Of a DNA stretch of 64,000 nucleotides, positions 43,900-53,847 are shown piece after piece. A program made the position numbers and the translations under genes. The notes beneath the pieces were generated by a model. The model saw nothing but the letters and a program-made list of their open reading frames with translations, had not been told where the DNA came from and searched no databases. Every line of letters begins with the position of its first letter. Within the stretch, counting starts at the first letter, position 1. The DNA is taken from the NCBI RefSeq assembly GCF_003755185.1, contig NZ_RKIC01000009.1, positions 806,001-870,000 on the forward strand, given 5' to 3'. The stretch is from Frigoribacterium sp. PhB24. Lineage in GTDB: Bacteria; Actinomycetota; Actinomycetes; Actinomycetales; Microbacteriaceae.

Positions 43900-44919
43900 T
43901 CAGCCCTGCGCCCCCGACCACAGGCGGTACGGGTCCCACCCACCGGCCTCGCCGAGGTCCGAACCGTCCACGGTGACGCGCGGCGCGCCTCCTGCCGGGT
44001 CACGCACCGTGCCGACGAGGCGGAAGCCGGCAGGCACCGTCACGCCGGGCGGGAACGTGGCGAACAGGGAGTGGTCCTCGCCGCCCGAGAGGGCGAGCCG
44101 GGGGTCGTCTCCCAGGGCCGCGCCCGACAGGTCGACGACGACCCCGCTGGCGCGTGCCACGCGACCGGCGTCGAGGGCGAGGCCGTCCGACAGGTCGAGC
44201 ATCGCGGTCGCACCGGCGAGCGCCGCCGATCGGCCGTCGGCCACGGGCGGGGTGGGGGCGAGGTGCCAGCCCACGTCCGGGTCGCGCTCGCGGAGAGCCC
44301 CGGCCGCCGAGACGTCGGGTACCCCCTCGTGGTCGACGCCGAGGCGGAAGAGCAGGTCGAGACCGCGCGCCGATCGACCGAGCGCCCCCGAGACCGCGAC
44401 GACGTCACCGGGTCGGGCACCGTCCCGTCGCACCGGGGCCCGGCCTTCGAGATCACCGAAAGCCGTGACCGCGACCGTGAAGGTCGGCGAGACCGAGAGG
44501 TCACCGCCGACGACGCCCGTGCCCGGGGCCATGGCGGCGCACCCGTCGCGGAGGCCGTCCGCGAACACCTCGAGGTCGGCCACGGGCGTGTCGCCGGGGA
44601 CCGCGAGGGCCACGACGAGTGCCGTCGGCCGTGCGCCCATCGCCGCCACGTCCGACAGGTTCGACGCCGCGGCCTTCCAGCCGAGGTCGTACGACGTCGA
44701 CCAGGCACGACGGAAGTCGGGGCCGTGGACCATCAGGTCGGTCGTCACGACGAACCGGCCGTCGGGCGCGGCGACCACGGCGGCGTCGTCACCGGGGCCG
44801 AGCACCGTGTCGTCGCCTCGGGGCAGGCGGGGCAGGATGCGGGCGAGGGTGGCGAGCTCGCCGACGCCCTCGACGGTGTCGGCGTCGTCCGGGCGGGGGT
44901 CCGTGGAGCGTCGTTCCAT
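43900..44919 (-). CDS. thiL: Thiamine-monophosphate kinase
   Basis: Last step of thiamine diphosphate synthesis. 339 residues of the PurM/ATP-grasp-like fold. LGPGDDAAVVAAPDGRFVVTTDLMV near residue 40, the magnesium-binding Asp cluster in AAASNLSDVAAMGARP, GGDLSVSP and LDLSDGLALDAGRVA (about 220) are diagnostic. The start at 44917-44919 is only 24 bp from the start of the divergent lipoprotein gene; TACCGT on the minus strand is 7 nt before the ATG, so the mRNA is probably leaderless. Confidence 0.95.
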   Translation of the reverse strand: MERRSTDPRPDDADTVEGVGELATLARILPRLPRGDDTVLGPGDDAAVVAAPDGRFVVTTDLMVHGPDFRRAWSTSYDLGWKAAASNLSDVAAMGARPTALVVALAVPGDTPVADLEVFADGLRDGCAAMAPGTGVVGGDLSVSPTFTVAVTAFGDLEGRAPVRRDGARPGDVVAVSGALGRSARGLDLLFRLGVDHEGVPDVSAAGALRERDPDVGWHLAPTPPVADGRSAALAGATAMLDLSDGLALDAGRVARASGVVVDLSGAALGDDPRLALSGGEDHSLFATFPPGVTVPAGFRLVGTVRDPAGGAPRVTVDGSDLGEAGGWDPYRLWSGAQG

Positions 44920-44926
44920 GTGCTGA

Positions 44927-44936
44927 ACGGTAGCCT
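44927..44936. promoter_or_regulatory. Overlapping divergent -10 elements (thiL / DUF3515)
   Basis: The 24 bp between the two start codons hold TACCGT for the minus strand (44927-44932) and TAGCCT for the plus strand (44931-44936), overlapping by 2 bp. Each is 7 nt from its ATG. The two promoters cannot be occupied at the same time. Confidence 0.5.
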
Positions 44937-44943
44937 GGATGCG

Positions 44944-45507
44944 ATGTCGAACCCGTCCCCGCGCCTCGCCGCGCGCCTCCGTCCCCGCCTTCGTGTCTCG
45001 GCTCTCGTGCTCGTCGGGGCAGGCCTCGCGACGACGCTCGTCGGTTGCTCGCAGGCCGTGCCGATGCAACCCGCCGCGGGGGCGAACGACCCGGCCTGCG
45101 CCCAGGTCACCGTCCACCTGCCCGAGGTCGTCGACGAGGGGCAGGACCGCCGCGAGACCGACGCCCAGGCGACCGGCGCCTGGGGCTCGCCGACGAGCGT
45201 GCTGCTGCACTGCGGTGTCGAGACGCCCCCCGTCTCCGACCTGCCCTGTTACGACATCCAGGGCGTCGACTGGCTCGTCGACCAGGACCCCGACGACGCC
45301 GAGACCTCGATCCTCACCACGTACGGGCGCGAGCCCGGCGCCCAGGTGATCGTCGACACCACCAAGGCGAACGGCGGCAACGTGCTGCGCGACCTGGCCG
45401 ACGCGGTCGGCTACCTGCCGAACGACGGCAAGAAGTGCGTCGGCGCCGGCGACCTGCCCGGGTCGGCCGGGTCGGCCGACGCTCCGACCGCGACGCCCAC
45501 GCCGTAG
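44944..45507 (+). CDS. DUF3515 lipoprotein
   Basis: 187 residues: a signal peptide with lipobox TTLVGCSQ (Cys at about 36), then an extracytoplasmic domain with conserved Cys (PACAQV, LLHCGVE, DLPCYD, KKCVGAG), suggesting two disulfides. Function unknown; the family is found between thiL and ddl across actinobacteria (Rv2980 in Mycobacterium tuberculosis). The C-terminus ends in a short Ala/Thr/Pro tail. Probably leaderless (TAGCCT 7 nt before the ATG). Confidence 0.88.
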   Translation: MSNPSPRLAARLRPRLRVSALVLVGAGLATTLVGCSQAVPMQPAAGANDPACAQVTVHLPEVVDEGQDRRETDAQATGAWGSPTSVLLHCGVETPPVSDLPCYDIQGVDWLVDQDPDDAETSILTTYGREPGAQVIVDTTKANGGNVLRDLADAVGYLPNDGKKCVGAGDLPGSAGSADAPTATPTP

Positions 45508-45535
45508 GTCCGGACGCGAGGACCGACGGGCCCCG

Positions 45536-46705
45536 TCAGCGCTCGGTCTCGAGGCCGAGCGCGATGAGCTCGTCGATCAGCTCGGGGTAGCTGAGGCCCG
45601 ACGCGAGCCAGCAGGCGGGGAACATCGAGATGGGCGTGAAGCCGGGCATCGTGTTGACCTCGTTGATGACCCACCCGCCGTCGGTCAAGAAGAAGTCGAC
45701 GCGGGCCAGGCCCGTGCCGTCGATGGCCTCGAAGGCCAGGGCGGCGAGCCGCTGCATCTCGGCCAGGTCGCCCGGGGCGAGGTCGGCGGGGCAGACCAGG
45801 TCGGCCCCGGGGGCGCCGAGGTACTTCGACTCGAAGTCGTAGAACGTGTCGCTCGCGAGGACGATCTCGCCCGCGACCGAGGTGCGGGGCGCCGCCCCGT
45901 CGCGTCCGCCGAGCACGGCGCACTCGATCTCGCGGCCGACGACGGCGGACTCGACGAGCACCTTGTGGTCCTCGGCGAAGGCCTTGGCCATGGCCGTGGC
46001 GAGCTCGGTGGGCGCGTCGACGCGCGACACCCCCACGCTCGACCCGGCTCGCGCCGGCTTGACGAACAGGGGGTAGCCGAGCTCCTCGACGTCGGTGGTG
46101 ACACGATCGGGCGCGGCGTCCCAGTCACGACGACGGACGGTGCGCCACGGGGCGACGGCGACGCCGGCGGCCTGCAGCACCGTCTTGGTGAAGTGCTTGT
46201 CCATGCCGACCGACGAGGCGAGCACGCCCGCCCCGACGTAGGGCAGCCCGGTCAGCTCGAGCAGGCCCTGCACCGTGCCGTCCTCACCGAACGGACCGTG
46301 CAGGATCGGGAACACCACGTCGACCTCGCCCAGCAGACGCGTCGAGCCATCGGCCTCGGTGACGGTCAGCTCGCGGGTGGTGGACGACTCGGGCCAGTGC
46401 ACACGGGTGCCGTTGTCGACGACGGCCGGCAGCGTCTCGGCGTCGAGCGCGAACCCCGCCGCGTCGTCGGGCTGGAGCGTGAACGCCCCGTCGCGGGTGA
46501 TGCCCACGGGCACCACGTCGTAGCGTGAGCGGTCGATCGCCGAGAGGACTCCCCCGGCCGTCGCGCAGCTGATCGAGTGCTCGCTCGAGCGGCCGCCGAA
46601 GAGGACGACCACGACGGTCTTCGCCGCCTCGGTGGCCGAGGCCTCCGGCGACGGGACGTCGGCCGCGGCGAGGCGCGTGGTCGCGGTGGGCTCGGTGCTC
46701 GCCAT
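45536..46705 (-). CDS. ddl: D-alanine-D-alanine ligase
   Basis: Joins two D-Ala for the peptidoglycan stem peptide; target of D-cycloserine. 389 residues, ATP-grasp fold. VVVLFGGRSSEHSISCATA near residue 32, HGPFGEDGTVQGLLEL, the GSSVGVSRV loop, and DFFLTDGGWVINEVNTMPGFT at the metal site. An extra N-terminal tail of about 30 residues is present. ATG at 46705, AAAGG upstream; 92 bp downstream of gpsA. Confidence 0.97.
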   Translation of the reverse strand: MASTEPTATTRLAAADVPSPEASATEAAKTVVVVLFGGRSSEHSISCATAGGVLSAIDRSRYDVVPVGITRDGAFTLQPDDAAGFALDAETLPAVVDNGTRVHWPESSTTRELTVTEADGSTRLLGEVDVVFPILHGPFGEDGTVQGLLELTGLPYVGAGVLASSVGMDKHFTKTVLQAAGVAVAPWRTVRRRDWDAAPDRVTTDVEELGYPLFVKPARAGSSVGVSRVDAPTELATAMAKAFAEDHKVLVESAVVGREIECAVLGGRDGAAPRTSVAGEIVLASDTFYDFESKYLGAPGADLVCPADLAPGDLAEMQRLAALAFEAIDGTGLARVDFFLTDGGWVINEVNTMPGFTPISMFPACWLASGLSYPELIDELIALGLETER

Positions 46706-46797
46706 GAGGGGCCTTTCGTCGATGTCACGGCCCGCAGGCCGACCCGCGGTGCGCGGGCTCTGGTCGTCGTACGCCTCCCGGCACGGACGACCTACGG

Positions 46798-47892
46798 TCA
46801 CTCGCCCTGCGGCTCGTCCGTCTCGGTGAGGTGCGGGGCGATGTTGCGCGGGTCGAGTGTACCGGCGAGCACCTCGGCCACCTGCTGGACGATGGGCATG
46901 TCGACGCCGCGCGATCGCGCGAGTTCGAGGATCGGCGCGACGGAGGCCAGCCCCTCGGCGGTCTGGTTCATCTGGCGCACGACGTCGCCGAAGGCGTAAC
47001 CCTGACCGAGCAGTCGGCCCGCCGTGTTGTTGCGCGAGAGCGGCGACTCACAGGTGGCGATGAGGTCGCCCAGCCCGGCGAGACCGGCGAGGGTCTCGGC
47101 CTTGGCACCGAACGACACCGCGAACGCCGTCATCTCGGCCAACCCGCGCGTGATGATCGAGGCCTTCGTGTTCTCGCCGTAGCCGACACCGTCGACGATG
47201 CCGATCGCGACGGCGATCAGGTTCTTCAGGACGCCGCCGAACTCGGTGCCGATCACGTCGGTGTTCACGAACGAGCGGAAGTACGGGTTGGTGGCGGTGG
47301 CCGCCACCTGGGTCGCCGTCTCGAGGCTGTACGACGACACGACGGCGGCCGTGGGCTGCCGCTTCGCGATCTCGAGGGCGAGGTTGGGCCCCGAGGCGAC
47401 GGCGATCAGGTCGCGGTCGACGCCGAGCTCGGCCTCGATCACCTCGCTCATACGCAATCCGGTGGCCTTCTCGACGCCCTTCATCAAGCTGACGACCGGC
47501 ACCCCGGACGGGACCATGCCGCGGATCGCCGTCAGGTTGTCTCTCAACGTCTGGCTGGGGACCGACAGGTAGACCTGCTCGGCCCCCGCGAGGGCCTGCT
47601 CGACCGACGGGGTCGCGACGAGGGTGCGGGGAAGGTTGATGCCCGGCAGGTAGTCGCTGTTGCGCTTGCTCTCGGTGATCTCGCGGGCGACCTCGGGCCG
47701 ACGGGCCCAGAGGGTGACGTCGGCGCCGCCCTCGGCGAGGACCTTGGCGAAGGTGGTGCCCCAGCTGCCCGACCCCAGGACGGCGACGCGGCGTGGGATC
47801 GAGTCGCGCATGACGATCGAGATCGCCTCGGTCGTGACCGCCCCTTCTCCGAGTGCCTCGATGGCGCCTTCGCGTGACTCGGAGCTACTCAA
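46798..47892 (-). CDS. gpsA: Glycerol-3-phosphate dehydrogenase [NAD(P)+]
   Basis: Makes sn-glycerol 3-phosphate for phospholipids. Rossmann motif VAVLGSGSWGTTFAKVLAEG, SVPSQTLRDNL, LMKGVEK and the catalytic Lys in EFGGVLKNLIAVAIGI; C-terminal GLGDLIATC with SRN for substrate phosphate. Start: TTG at 47890-47892 (364 residues) overlaps the plsC stop region and has GAAGGAG 9-10 nt upstream; an ATG at 47811 would give 337 residues, the more usual length, but with a poor site. I keep the long form with reservation. murA-plsC-gpsA-ddl order is common in actinobacteria. Confidence 0.93.
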   Translation of the reverse strand: MSSSESREGAIEALGEGAVTTEAISIVMRDSIPRRVAVLGSGSWGTTFAKVLAEGGADVTLWARRPEVAREITESKRNSDYLPGINLPRTLVATPSVEQALAGAEQVYLSVPSQTLRDNLTAIRGMVPSGVPVVSLMKGVEKATGLRMSEVIEAELGVDRDLIAVASGPNLALEIAKRQPTAAVVSSYSLETATQVAATATNPYFRSFVNTDVIGTEFGGVLKNLIAVAIGIVDGVGYGENTKASIITRGLAEMTAFAVSFGAKAETLAGLAGLGDLIATCESPLSRNNTAGRLLGQGYAFGDVVRQMNQTAEGLASVAPILELARSRGVDMPIVQQVAEVLAGTLDPRNIAPHLTETDEPQGE

Positions 47893-48667
47893 AGCGGCCT
47901 GTCTCCTTCTGGTGGTTCTTGGTGGGGTTCCACCGTTCGGCGGGTGCCTTCTCGGCCCGCAGCCGCTCGACCAGCTCGGTGACGGCGTCCATCACCAGAG
48001 CGGTGGCGGCCGTGACCGAGGCCTGGTCGAGGGGACGATCGCGGTAGACCGAGAGGTCGACCGGATCGCCGATGACGACGGTGATGCGCTTGCGCGGGAA
48101 GGCGCGCAGCCGACTCGAGTAGCGGCCCATGAGGTGCTGACTGCCCCAGTGCGCCATCGGGATGAGCGGGACCCCTGCGGCGAGGGCGAGGCGGACGGCG
48201 CCGCTCTTGCCCTTCATCGGCCAGAGGTCGGGGTCGCGGGTGAGGGTGCCCTCGGGGTAGACGATCACGCCGCCGCCACGGGCGACGAGCAGGCGACCGG
48301 CCGCCAGCGGGTCGTGGTCGTGGGTGCGGCCGGCCCGCTCGACGGGGATGTGCCCCATGGCGTGCATCATGCGGCCGAACACCGGCACCCGGAACAGGGA
48401 CGCCTTCGCGAGGAAGCGCGGCACCCGCCCGAGCGACCACATCACACGACCGACGACGACCGGGTCGATGTTCGTGTAGTGGTTGGGGGTCAGCACGAAG
48501 GCACCCTCCGCCGGCAGCTTGTCGCCGTCGACGATGTCGATGCGGGCCATCAGGTCGAACAGCGGTGCAGCGGGTGTCGCGAGGACGCGGAAGAACGCGC
48601 CTTTCTCCTTGCGGCGACTGCGCGCCGGGACCGGGACGACGGGGGCGTCGGGGTCGGCTGTCGACAC
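47885..48667 (-). CDS. plsC: 1-acyl-sn-glycerol-3-phosphate acyltransferase
   Basis: Acylates lysophosphatidic acid to phosphatidic acid, the substrate of CdsA. 260 residues, PlsC fold: block I NHYTNIDPVV (His-x4-Asp), block II GRVPRFLAKASLFRVP, block III VIVYPEGTLT and block IV VPLIPMAHWG. GTG start, 7 nt past the murA stop. Adjacent to gpsA, which supplies its pathway precursor. Confidence 0.93.
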   Translation of the reverse strand: MSTADPDAPVVPVPARSRRKEKGAFFRVLATPAAPLFDLMARIDIVDGDKLPAEGAFVLTPNHYTNIDPVVVGRVMWSLGRVPRFLAKASLFRVPVFGRMMHAMGHIPVERAGRTHDHDPLAAGRLLVARGGGVIVYPEGTLTRDPDLWPMKGKSGAVRLALAAGVPLIPMAHWGSQHLMGRYSSRLRAFPRKRITVVIGDPVDLSVYRDRPLDQASVTAATALVMDAVTELVERLRAEKAPAERWNPTKNHQKETGRFE

Positions 48668-48674
48668 CGGCCGA

Positions 48675-50042
48675 TCAGCCCTTGAAGTCGAAGTCGGCGC
48701 CCAGCTTGCGCAGCTTCGCGATGAAGTGCTCGTAGCCGCGGCTGATGATGCCGACGTTGCTGATCTTCGACTCGCCCTCGGCGGTCAGGGCCGCGATGAG
48801 GTGGCTGAAGCCACCGCGCAGATCGGGCACGCGGATGTCGGCACCGTGCAGGGCCGTCGGTCCGTTGATGACCGCGGCCTGCTCGAACTCGCGACGCGCG
48901 ACGCGGCGGTCGTGGTCGGGCAGCCCGTCCTTGTGGACCGTGATGTCGGCGCCCATGTCGTTGAGGGCCTCGGTGAACTGGAAACGGTTCTCGTAGACGG
49001 TCTCGTGGACGACGGAGGTGCCCTGCGCCTGGGTGAGGGCGACGATGAGCGGCTGCTGCCAGTCGGTCATGAACCCGGGGTGGACGTCGGTCTCGACGAC
49101 GACGGGCTTGAGCTCGCCACCGGGGTGGAAGAAGCGGATGCCGTCCTCGTGGACGTCGAAGTCGCCGCCGACCTTGCGGAAGACGTTGAGGAACGTCATG
49201 AGGTCTTTCTGGTCGGCACCCTCGACGAAGATGTCGCCCTTGGTCGCGAGCGCGGCCGAGGCCCAACTGGCGGCCTCGTTGCGGTCGTTGATCGCCCGGT
49301 GCGTGTAGCCGCGGAGCTTCTCGACGCCCTCGATGAAGATGACGCGGTTCGGCTCGACCGAGACGACGGCGCCCATCTTCTGCAGGATCGCGATGAGGTC
49401 CATGATCTCGGGCTCGATCGCGGCGTTGCGCAGTTCGGTGACGCCCTTGGCGAGCACCGCGGTCAGCAGCACCTGCTCGGTGGCACCGACGCTGGGGTAG
49501 GGCAGTTCGATGTTGGCGCCGGTGAGACCGTTGGGTGCGGTGAGGTGGATGCCGTTGTACGACTTGTCGACCACGGCGCCGAAGGCGCGAAGCGCGTCGA
49601 GGTGGAAGTCGATCGGCCGGTCACCGATGCGGCAGCCGCCGAGGTCGGGGATGAACGCCTCGCCCAGGCGGTGCAGCAGCGGTCCGCAGAAGAGGATCGG
49701 GATGCGGCTCGAGCCGGCGTGGGCGTCGATCTCGGCGAAGTGCGCGGACTCGACGTTCGAGGGGTCGAGGATCATCTCGCCGCGGGCCGGGTCGGTGATG
49801 CGCACACCGTGCACCGAGAGCAGGCCTCGGACGACGTTGACGTCGCTGATGTCGGGGACGTCCTTCAAGATGCTGGGGGTGTCGCCCAGCAGGGCCGCGA
49901 CCATGGCCTTGGTGGCCAGGTTCTTGGCACCGCGCACCTCGATGCGACCGATCAGCGGCTTGCCGCCCCGGATGACGATCTCATCGGAGGTCAGCCCCAC
50001 ACGGGCACCTGCTGCTGCTGCGTCTTGGACGAGAGAGTTCAC
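48675..50042 (-). CDS. murA: UDP-N-acetylglucosamine 1-carboxyvinyltransferase
   Basis: First committed step of peptidoglycan synthesis; target of fosfomycin. 455 residues. The catalytic loop GGCRIGDRPIDFH keeps the Cys (about C137), so unlike MurA of mycobacteria, where it is Asp, this enzyme should be fosfomycin-sensitive in principle. Conserved Lys-Asn in RGAKNLATKAM and the GATEQVLL block are present. GTG start immediately after the leuD stop, with GGTGAAG upstream. Confidence 0.96.
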   Translation of the reverse strand: MNSLVQDAAAAGARVGLTSDEIVIRGGKPLIGRIEVRGAKNLATKAMVAALLGDTPSILKDVPDISDVNVVRGLLSVHGVRITDPARGEMILDPSNVESAHFAEIDAHAGSSRIPILFCGPLLHRLGEAFIPDLGGCRIGDRPIDFHLDALRAFGAVVDKSYNGIHLTAPNGLTGANIELPYPSVGATEQVLLTAVLAKGVTELRNAAIEPEIMDLIAILQKMGAVVSVEPNRVIFIEGVEKLRGYTHRAINDRNEAASWASAALATKGDIFVEGADQKDLMTFLNVFRKVGGDFDVHEDGIRFFHPGGELKPVVVETDVHPGFMTDWQQPLIVALTQAQGTSVVHETVYENRFQFTEALNDMGADITVHKDGLPDHDRRVARREFEQAAVINGPTALHGADIRVPDLRGGFSHLIAALTAEGESKISNVGIISRGYEHFIAKLRKLGADFDFKG

Positions 50043-50639
50043 TTACTTCACCGGCAATGTCTTCGGGCGCCAGGCGGCGCGACGGGATTCGAATTCTGTG
50101 ATGGCCGCTTCGTCGCGGAGGGTCAGGCCGATGTCGTCGAGGCCTTCGAGGAGACGCCACTTAGTGTAGGCATCGACTTCGAATTCGACCGTGAGGCTGC
50201 CGACCGTGGCGGTCTGCGCGACGAGGTCGACGGTGATCTCGATGCCCGGCTGCCGGTCGATCTCGGCCCAGATGCGCTCGACGTCGTCCTCGGCGACGGC
50301 CGCGGCCAGAAGCCCCTGCTTGCCCGAGTTGCCCCGGAAGATGTCCCCGAAGCGCGAGCTGATGATGACGTCGAAGCCGAAGTCGCGCAGTGCCCAGACG
50401 GCGTGCTCACGACTCGAACCGGTGCCGAAGTCCGGACCGGCGACGAGGACGCGGGCGCCCTGGAACTCGGGCCGGTTGAGCACGAAGTCGGGATCGTTGC
50501 GCCAGCCGAAGAACAAGGCGTCCTCGAAGCCGGTCTTCGTGACCCGCTTGAGGAACTGCGCCGGGATGATCTGGTCGGTGTCGACGTTCGACCGCTCGAG
50601 CGGTGCGGCGACCCCGGTGACGGTCGTGAACTTCTGCAT
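50043..50639 (-). CDS. leuD: 3-isopropylmalate dehydratase small subunit
   Basis: Small subunit of isopropylmalate isomerase in leucine synthesis. 198 residues. [16 protein letters not shown] and [18 protein letters not shown] are the swivel-domain motifs with the substrate-binding Ser-Ser-Arg. ATG overlaps the leuC stop (ATGA); murA follows directly. Confidence 0.97.
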   Translation of the reverse strand: MQKFTTVTGVAAPLERSNVDTDQIIPAQFLKRVTKTGFEDALFFGWRNDPDFVLNRPEFQGARVLVAGPDFGTGSSREHAVWALRDFGFDVIISSRFGDIFRGNSGKQGLLAAAVAEDDVERIWAEIDRQPGIEITVDLVAQTATVGSLTVEFEVDAYTKWRLLEGLDDIGLTLRDEAAITEFESRRAAWRPKTLPVK

Positions 50640-52135
50640 CAGAGGGCCCCTGCCCGGTCGGTGCCGTCGGCGAGGACGGGCTCGTCGGTCACCCGGACGT
50701 CGGCGGCGGCCAGCGCGGCGTCGTCGGACTGGAGGTCCCACGGAGAGGACAGCGTGCCGCGCACGGCCGTCGCCGCGGCGACGAGCGGCGACACGAGGTG
50801 CGTGCGTCCGCCCTTGCCCTGGCGACCCTCGAAGTTGCGGTTCGAGGTCGAGGCGCAGCGTTCACCGGGCGCGAGCTGGTCGGGGTTCATGCCCAGGCAC
50901 ATCGAGCACCCGGCGAAACGCCATTCGGCGCCGAAGTCGGTGAACACCTCGTCGAGCCCCTCGGCCTCGGCCTCGAGTCGCACGCGAGCCGACCCCGGCA
51001 CGACCATGACGCGCACGCCCTCGGCCTTGGTACGACCGCGGATGATCGACGCGAACGCGCGGAGGTCCTCGATGCGACTGTTGGTGCACGAGCCCATGAA
51101 CACGGCGTCGACGGGGATGGCCTTCATCGGCGTACCGGCCTCGAGAGCCATGTACTCGAGCGCGCGGGTGGCCGCGGCCTTCTCGTTGGGGTCGACGACG
51201 GCCTCGGGGTCGGGTACGGAGTCGCTCAGCGACACACCCTGGCCCGGGTTGGTGCCCCACGTGACGAAGGGCTCGAGGACGTCCGCGTCGAGGAAGACCT
51301 CGGCATCGAACACGGCGTCGTCGTCGGTCGGCAGGGTGTTCCAGTAGGCGATCGCCTCGTCCCAGTCGGCACCGGTCGGAGCGTGCGGACGGCCCTGCAG
51401 GTAGTCGTACGTGGTCTGGTCGGGGGCGACCATGCCCGCACGGGCGCCCGCCTCGATCGACATGTTGCAGATCGTCATGCGGCCCTCCATCGAGAGGGCT
51501 CGGATGGCGCTGCCGCGGTACTCGAGCACGTAACCCTGCCCACCGCCGGTGCCGATCTGGGCGATGACGGCCAGGATGACGTCCTTGGCCGTGACGCCGG
51601 GGCGCAGGGTGCCCTCGACGGTGACGGCCATGGTCTTGAACGGCTTGAGCGGCAGCGTCTGCGTGGCCATGACGTGCTCGACCTCGCTGGTGCCGATGCC
51701 GAACGCCATGGCCCCGAAAGCCCCGTGGGTCGAGGTGTGGGAGTCGCCGCAGACGACGGTGATGCCCGGCATGGTCAGGCCGAGTTGCGGGCCGACGACG
51801 TGCACGATGCCCTGCTCGGCGTCGCCCAGCGGGTGCAGGCGGACGCCGAACTCGGCCGTGTTGCGGCGGAGCGTCTCGATCTGCGTGCGACTCGTGAGGT
51901 CGGCGATCGGCTTGTCGATCGCGAGGGTCGGCGTGTTGTGGTCCTCGGTCGCGATCGTCAGGTCGGTGCGCCGGAGCGGCCGGTCGGCCTGACGCAGCCC
52001 GTCGAACGCCTGGGGGCTGGTCACCTCGTGCACGAGGTGGAGGTCGATGTAGAGAAGGTCGGGGGCGCCGTCTTCGCCCTTGACGACGACGTGGTCGTCC
52101 CACACTTTCTCGGCCAGCGTCCTACCCACGGGCAC
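50639..52135 (-). CDS. leuC: 3-isopropylmalate dehydratase large subunit
   Basis: Aconitase-family [4Fe-4S] subunit converting 2- to 3-isopropylmalate. 498 residues. [24 protein letters not shown], the first cluster Cys in [14 protein letters not shown] and the other two in [17 protein letters not shown]-like [21 protein letters not shown] near the end. The GTG at 52133-52135 (then [11 protein letters not shown]) is chosen for the AGGAG site 7 nt upstream; a second GTG two codons later is possible. IclR/LeuR control cannot be seen. Confidence 0.96.
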   Translation of the reverse strand: MPVGRTLAEKVWDDHVVVKGEDGAPDLLYIDLHLVHEVTSPQAFDGLRQADRPLRRTDLTIATEDHNTPTLAIDKPIADLTSRTQIETLRRNTAEFGVRLHPLGDAEQGIVHVVGPQLGLTMPGITVVCGDSHTSTHGAFGAMAFGIGTSEVEHVMATQTLPLKPFKTMAVTVEGTLRPGVTAKDVILAVIAQIGTGGGQGYVLEYRGSAIRALSMEGRMTICNMSIEAGARAGMVAPDQTTYDYLQGRPHAPTGADWDEAIAYWNTLPTDDDAVFDAEVFLDADVLEPFVTWGTNPGQGVSLSDSVPDPEAVVDPNEKAAATRALEYMALEAGTPMKAIPVDAVFMGSCTNSRIEDLRAFASIIRGRTKAEGVRVMVVPGSARVRLEAEAEGLDEVFTDFGAEWRFAGCSMCLGMNPDQLAPGERCASTSNRNFEGRQGKGGRTHLVSPLVAAATAVRGTLSSPWDLQSDDAALAAADVRVTDEPVLADGTDRAGAL

Positions 52136-52347
52136 GCCCCTTCTCCTGTATCGACGGCAAGATGATCCGAGGAGTCTACGCCAGTGCCTCCGGCGCGTTT
52201 CCCGACGGTCGAGGGGTGAACCCCGCCCCGGCGACGACCATTCCCGGCGCGTCCCGAGGTCGGGGCGAGCACCTGGGACGACGGCTCCGAATAGCATGAC
52301 GACACCCGTCGGGCGGACGACGGCAGCGCTCGACGAGGAGGCCGACC

Positions 52348-53847
52348 ATGAGCCACCCCGAGGGCGGACGCGACCACCCCGGGGAGGCGCGGCCCGGCGG
52401 CCGCTGGCACCGCGCCTCCCCGGGTCGTCGCCTCGTCGGCGTGCTGGCCGCCCTGGTCGGGGCGTCCACGCTCGTGGCCGCCGGGGCGGTCTCGGTGGCT
52501 CCGCACTACGGCGACGGCCGACCGTGGACCGGTCTCGCGGTCGAAGACCTCAGACGGTCACCGGACGCGACCGCCTGGACGCTCGACCTCGCCACGGCGC
52601 TCGCGCCCGACGCGCCTCGCCGGTGCCTGAACTTCTGGACGTCGCCGGCCGTCGACGGGCTCGTGGCGGTCGGTACCTCGGTCGACCTCGACTTCGGCGA
52701 CGCGCTGGGCGCGCCGGCCTGCCGGTCGTACGCGTCCGAGGCGAGCACCAGCCTCATCGGCCTGGTGGAGACGGCCACGGGAACCGTCCGGTGGGTGCAC
52801 GACCTCGCCCGAGACGTCCCCGACACCGACGCCCTGAGCATCCCCGCGACCCAGGTCGTGCCCTCGGCCGGGCGCGTGCTGGTGCAGACGCAGACGACGG
52901 GGGCGACGGTTCTCGCGGCGCTCGACCTCGACGACGGGGCGCTGGTCGAGTCGACCCGCGGCCGACGCGACCTGCCGAGCGTCGGCGTCGATTCGCGCGG
53001 GCGCCTGCAGCTGCGCACGTTCTCGGGCATCGCGGGATCGGGCGATCGGTACCAGCTCGTGGACGCCGCGCGTCTCGCCGACCCGGTGTGGGAGGGCGGG
53101 GTGGACTCGGGCAGTTCACCGGCGCTGTTGACCGACGGCGCCCTCGTGTCGCGCGGCGGCGAGACCGTGTTCGTCGACGGTGCCACGGGCCGCGAACGGC
53201 CGTTCGCGGCGTCGCCCGACGAGATCGCCGTGCCACCCGCAGGCTCGTCCGTGACGACCGACGACGGGCGCCACGTCGTCGCCTTCGGCATCGAACGCAC
53301 CCGCGCGAACGGCACCGTCGAAGCGCTCGACGAGGACGGCGAGGCCGTCTGGAGCCGGCCGACCAGTGGTCGTCGCCTGTCCGTCACGCCGTCCTGCGTC
53401 CTCGTGGTGACCGGCGGCGACACGGCCGCGGAGTGCCTCGACCCGCGCGACGGTGCGGTCCGTTGGACCACCGACCTGGGTACGCCGTTCGCCGTCGAGG
53501 CCGTGCCGGGCCAACGTGACGACGACGTGTACGTCATCGCCCAGCGGACGGGCGGGTCGCGCCTGCTCGCCCTCGACGGCGCCGACGGGCGCACCCGGTT
53601 CAGCGCGTCGGTCGGGCTGCTCGACGACCTCTCGGTGGCGGGCCGGTCGGTGCTCTACCTGCGGACCGACGACGGTCGGTCGTCGGGGCGTGACGTGGCG
53701 GCCCTCGACCTGGACCACGGCCGGCGGCTCTGGTCGACCTCGACGTCGGGCACCGTGGTGTTCTGGGGCGGCCACCTCGTGAGCATCGACGAACAAGGGG
53801 TCGCCCGGCGACTCGTCGACACCGCGCGTGTCGGGGCCACGTCATGA
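52348..53847 (+). CDS. Secreted beta-propeller-like protein, paralogue 1
   Basis: 499 residues; not a named family. One hydrophobic segment (about 29-50) near the N-terminus acts as signal anchor, then about 445 extracytoplasmic residues with PQQ/WD-like repeats: [35 protein letters not shown], each a D/G-x-x-x-W blade end. Four Cys, at about 93, 125, 350 and 363, match four in the next gene (71, 102, 325, 338) with nearly the same spacing, suggesting two disulfides. The next gene overlaps by ATGA, so the pair is co-translated. No catalytic residues for PQQ enzymes are seen. Possible scaffold or sensor; unknown. Confidence 0.8.
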   Translation: MSHPEGGRDHPGEARPGGRWHRASPGRRLVGVLAALVGASTLVAAGAVSVAPHYGDGRPWTGLAVEDLRRSPDATAWTLDLATALAPDAPRRCLNFWTSPAVDGLVAVGTSVDLDFGDALGAPACRSYASEASTSLIGLVETATGTVRWVHDLARDVPDTDALSIPATQVVPSAGRVLVQTQTTGATVLAALDLDDGALVESTRGRRDLPSVGVDSRGRLQLRTFSGIAGSGDRYQLVDAARLADPVWEGGVDSGSSPALLTDGALVSRGGETVFVDGATGRERPFAASPDEIAVPPAGSSVTTDDGRHVVAFGIERTRANGTVEALDEDGEAVWSRPTSGRRLSVTPSCVLVVTGGDTAAECLDPRDGAVRWTTDLGTPFAVEAVPGQRDDDVYVIAQRTGGSRLLALDGADGRTRFSASVGLLDDLSVAGRSVLYLRTDDGRSSGRDVAALDLDHGRRLWSTSTSGTVVFWGGHLVSIDEQGVARRLVDTARVGATS

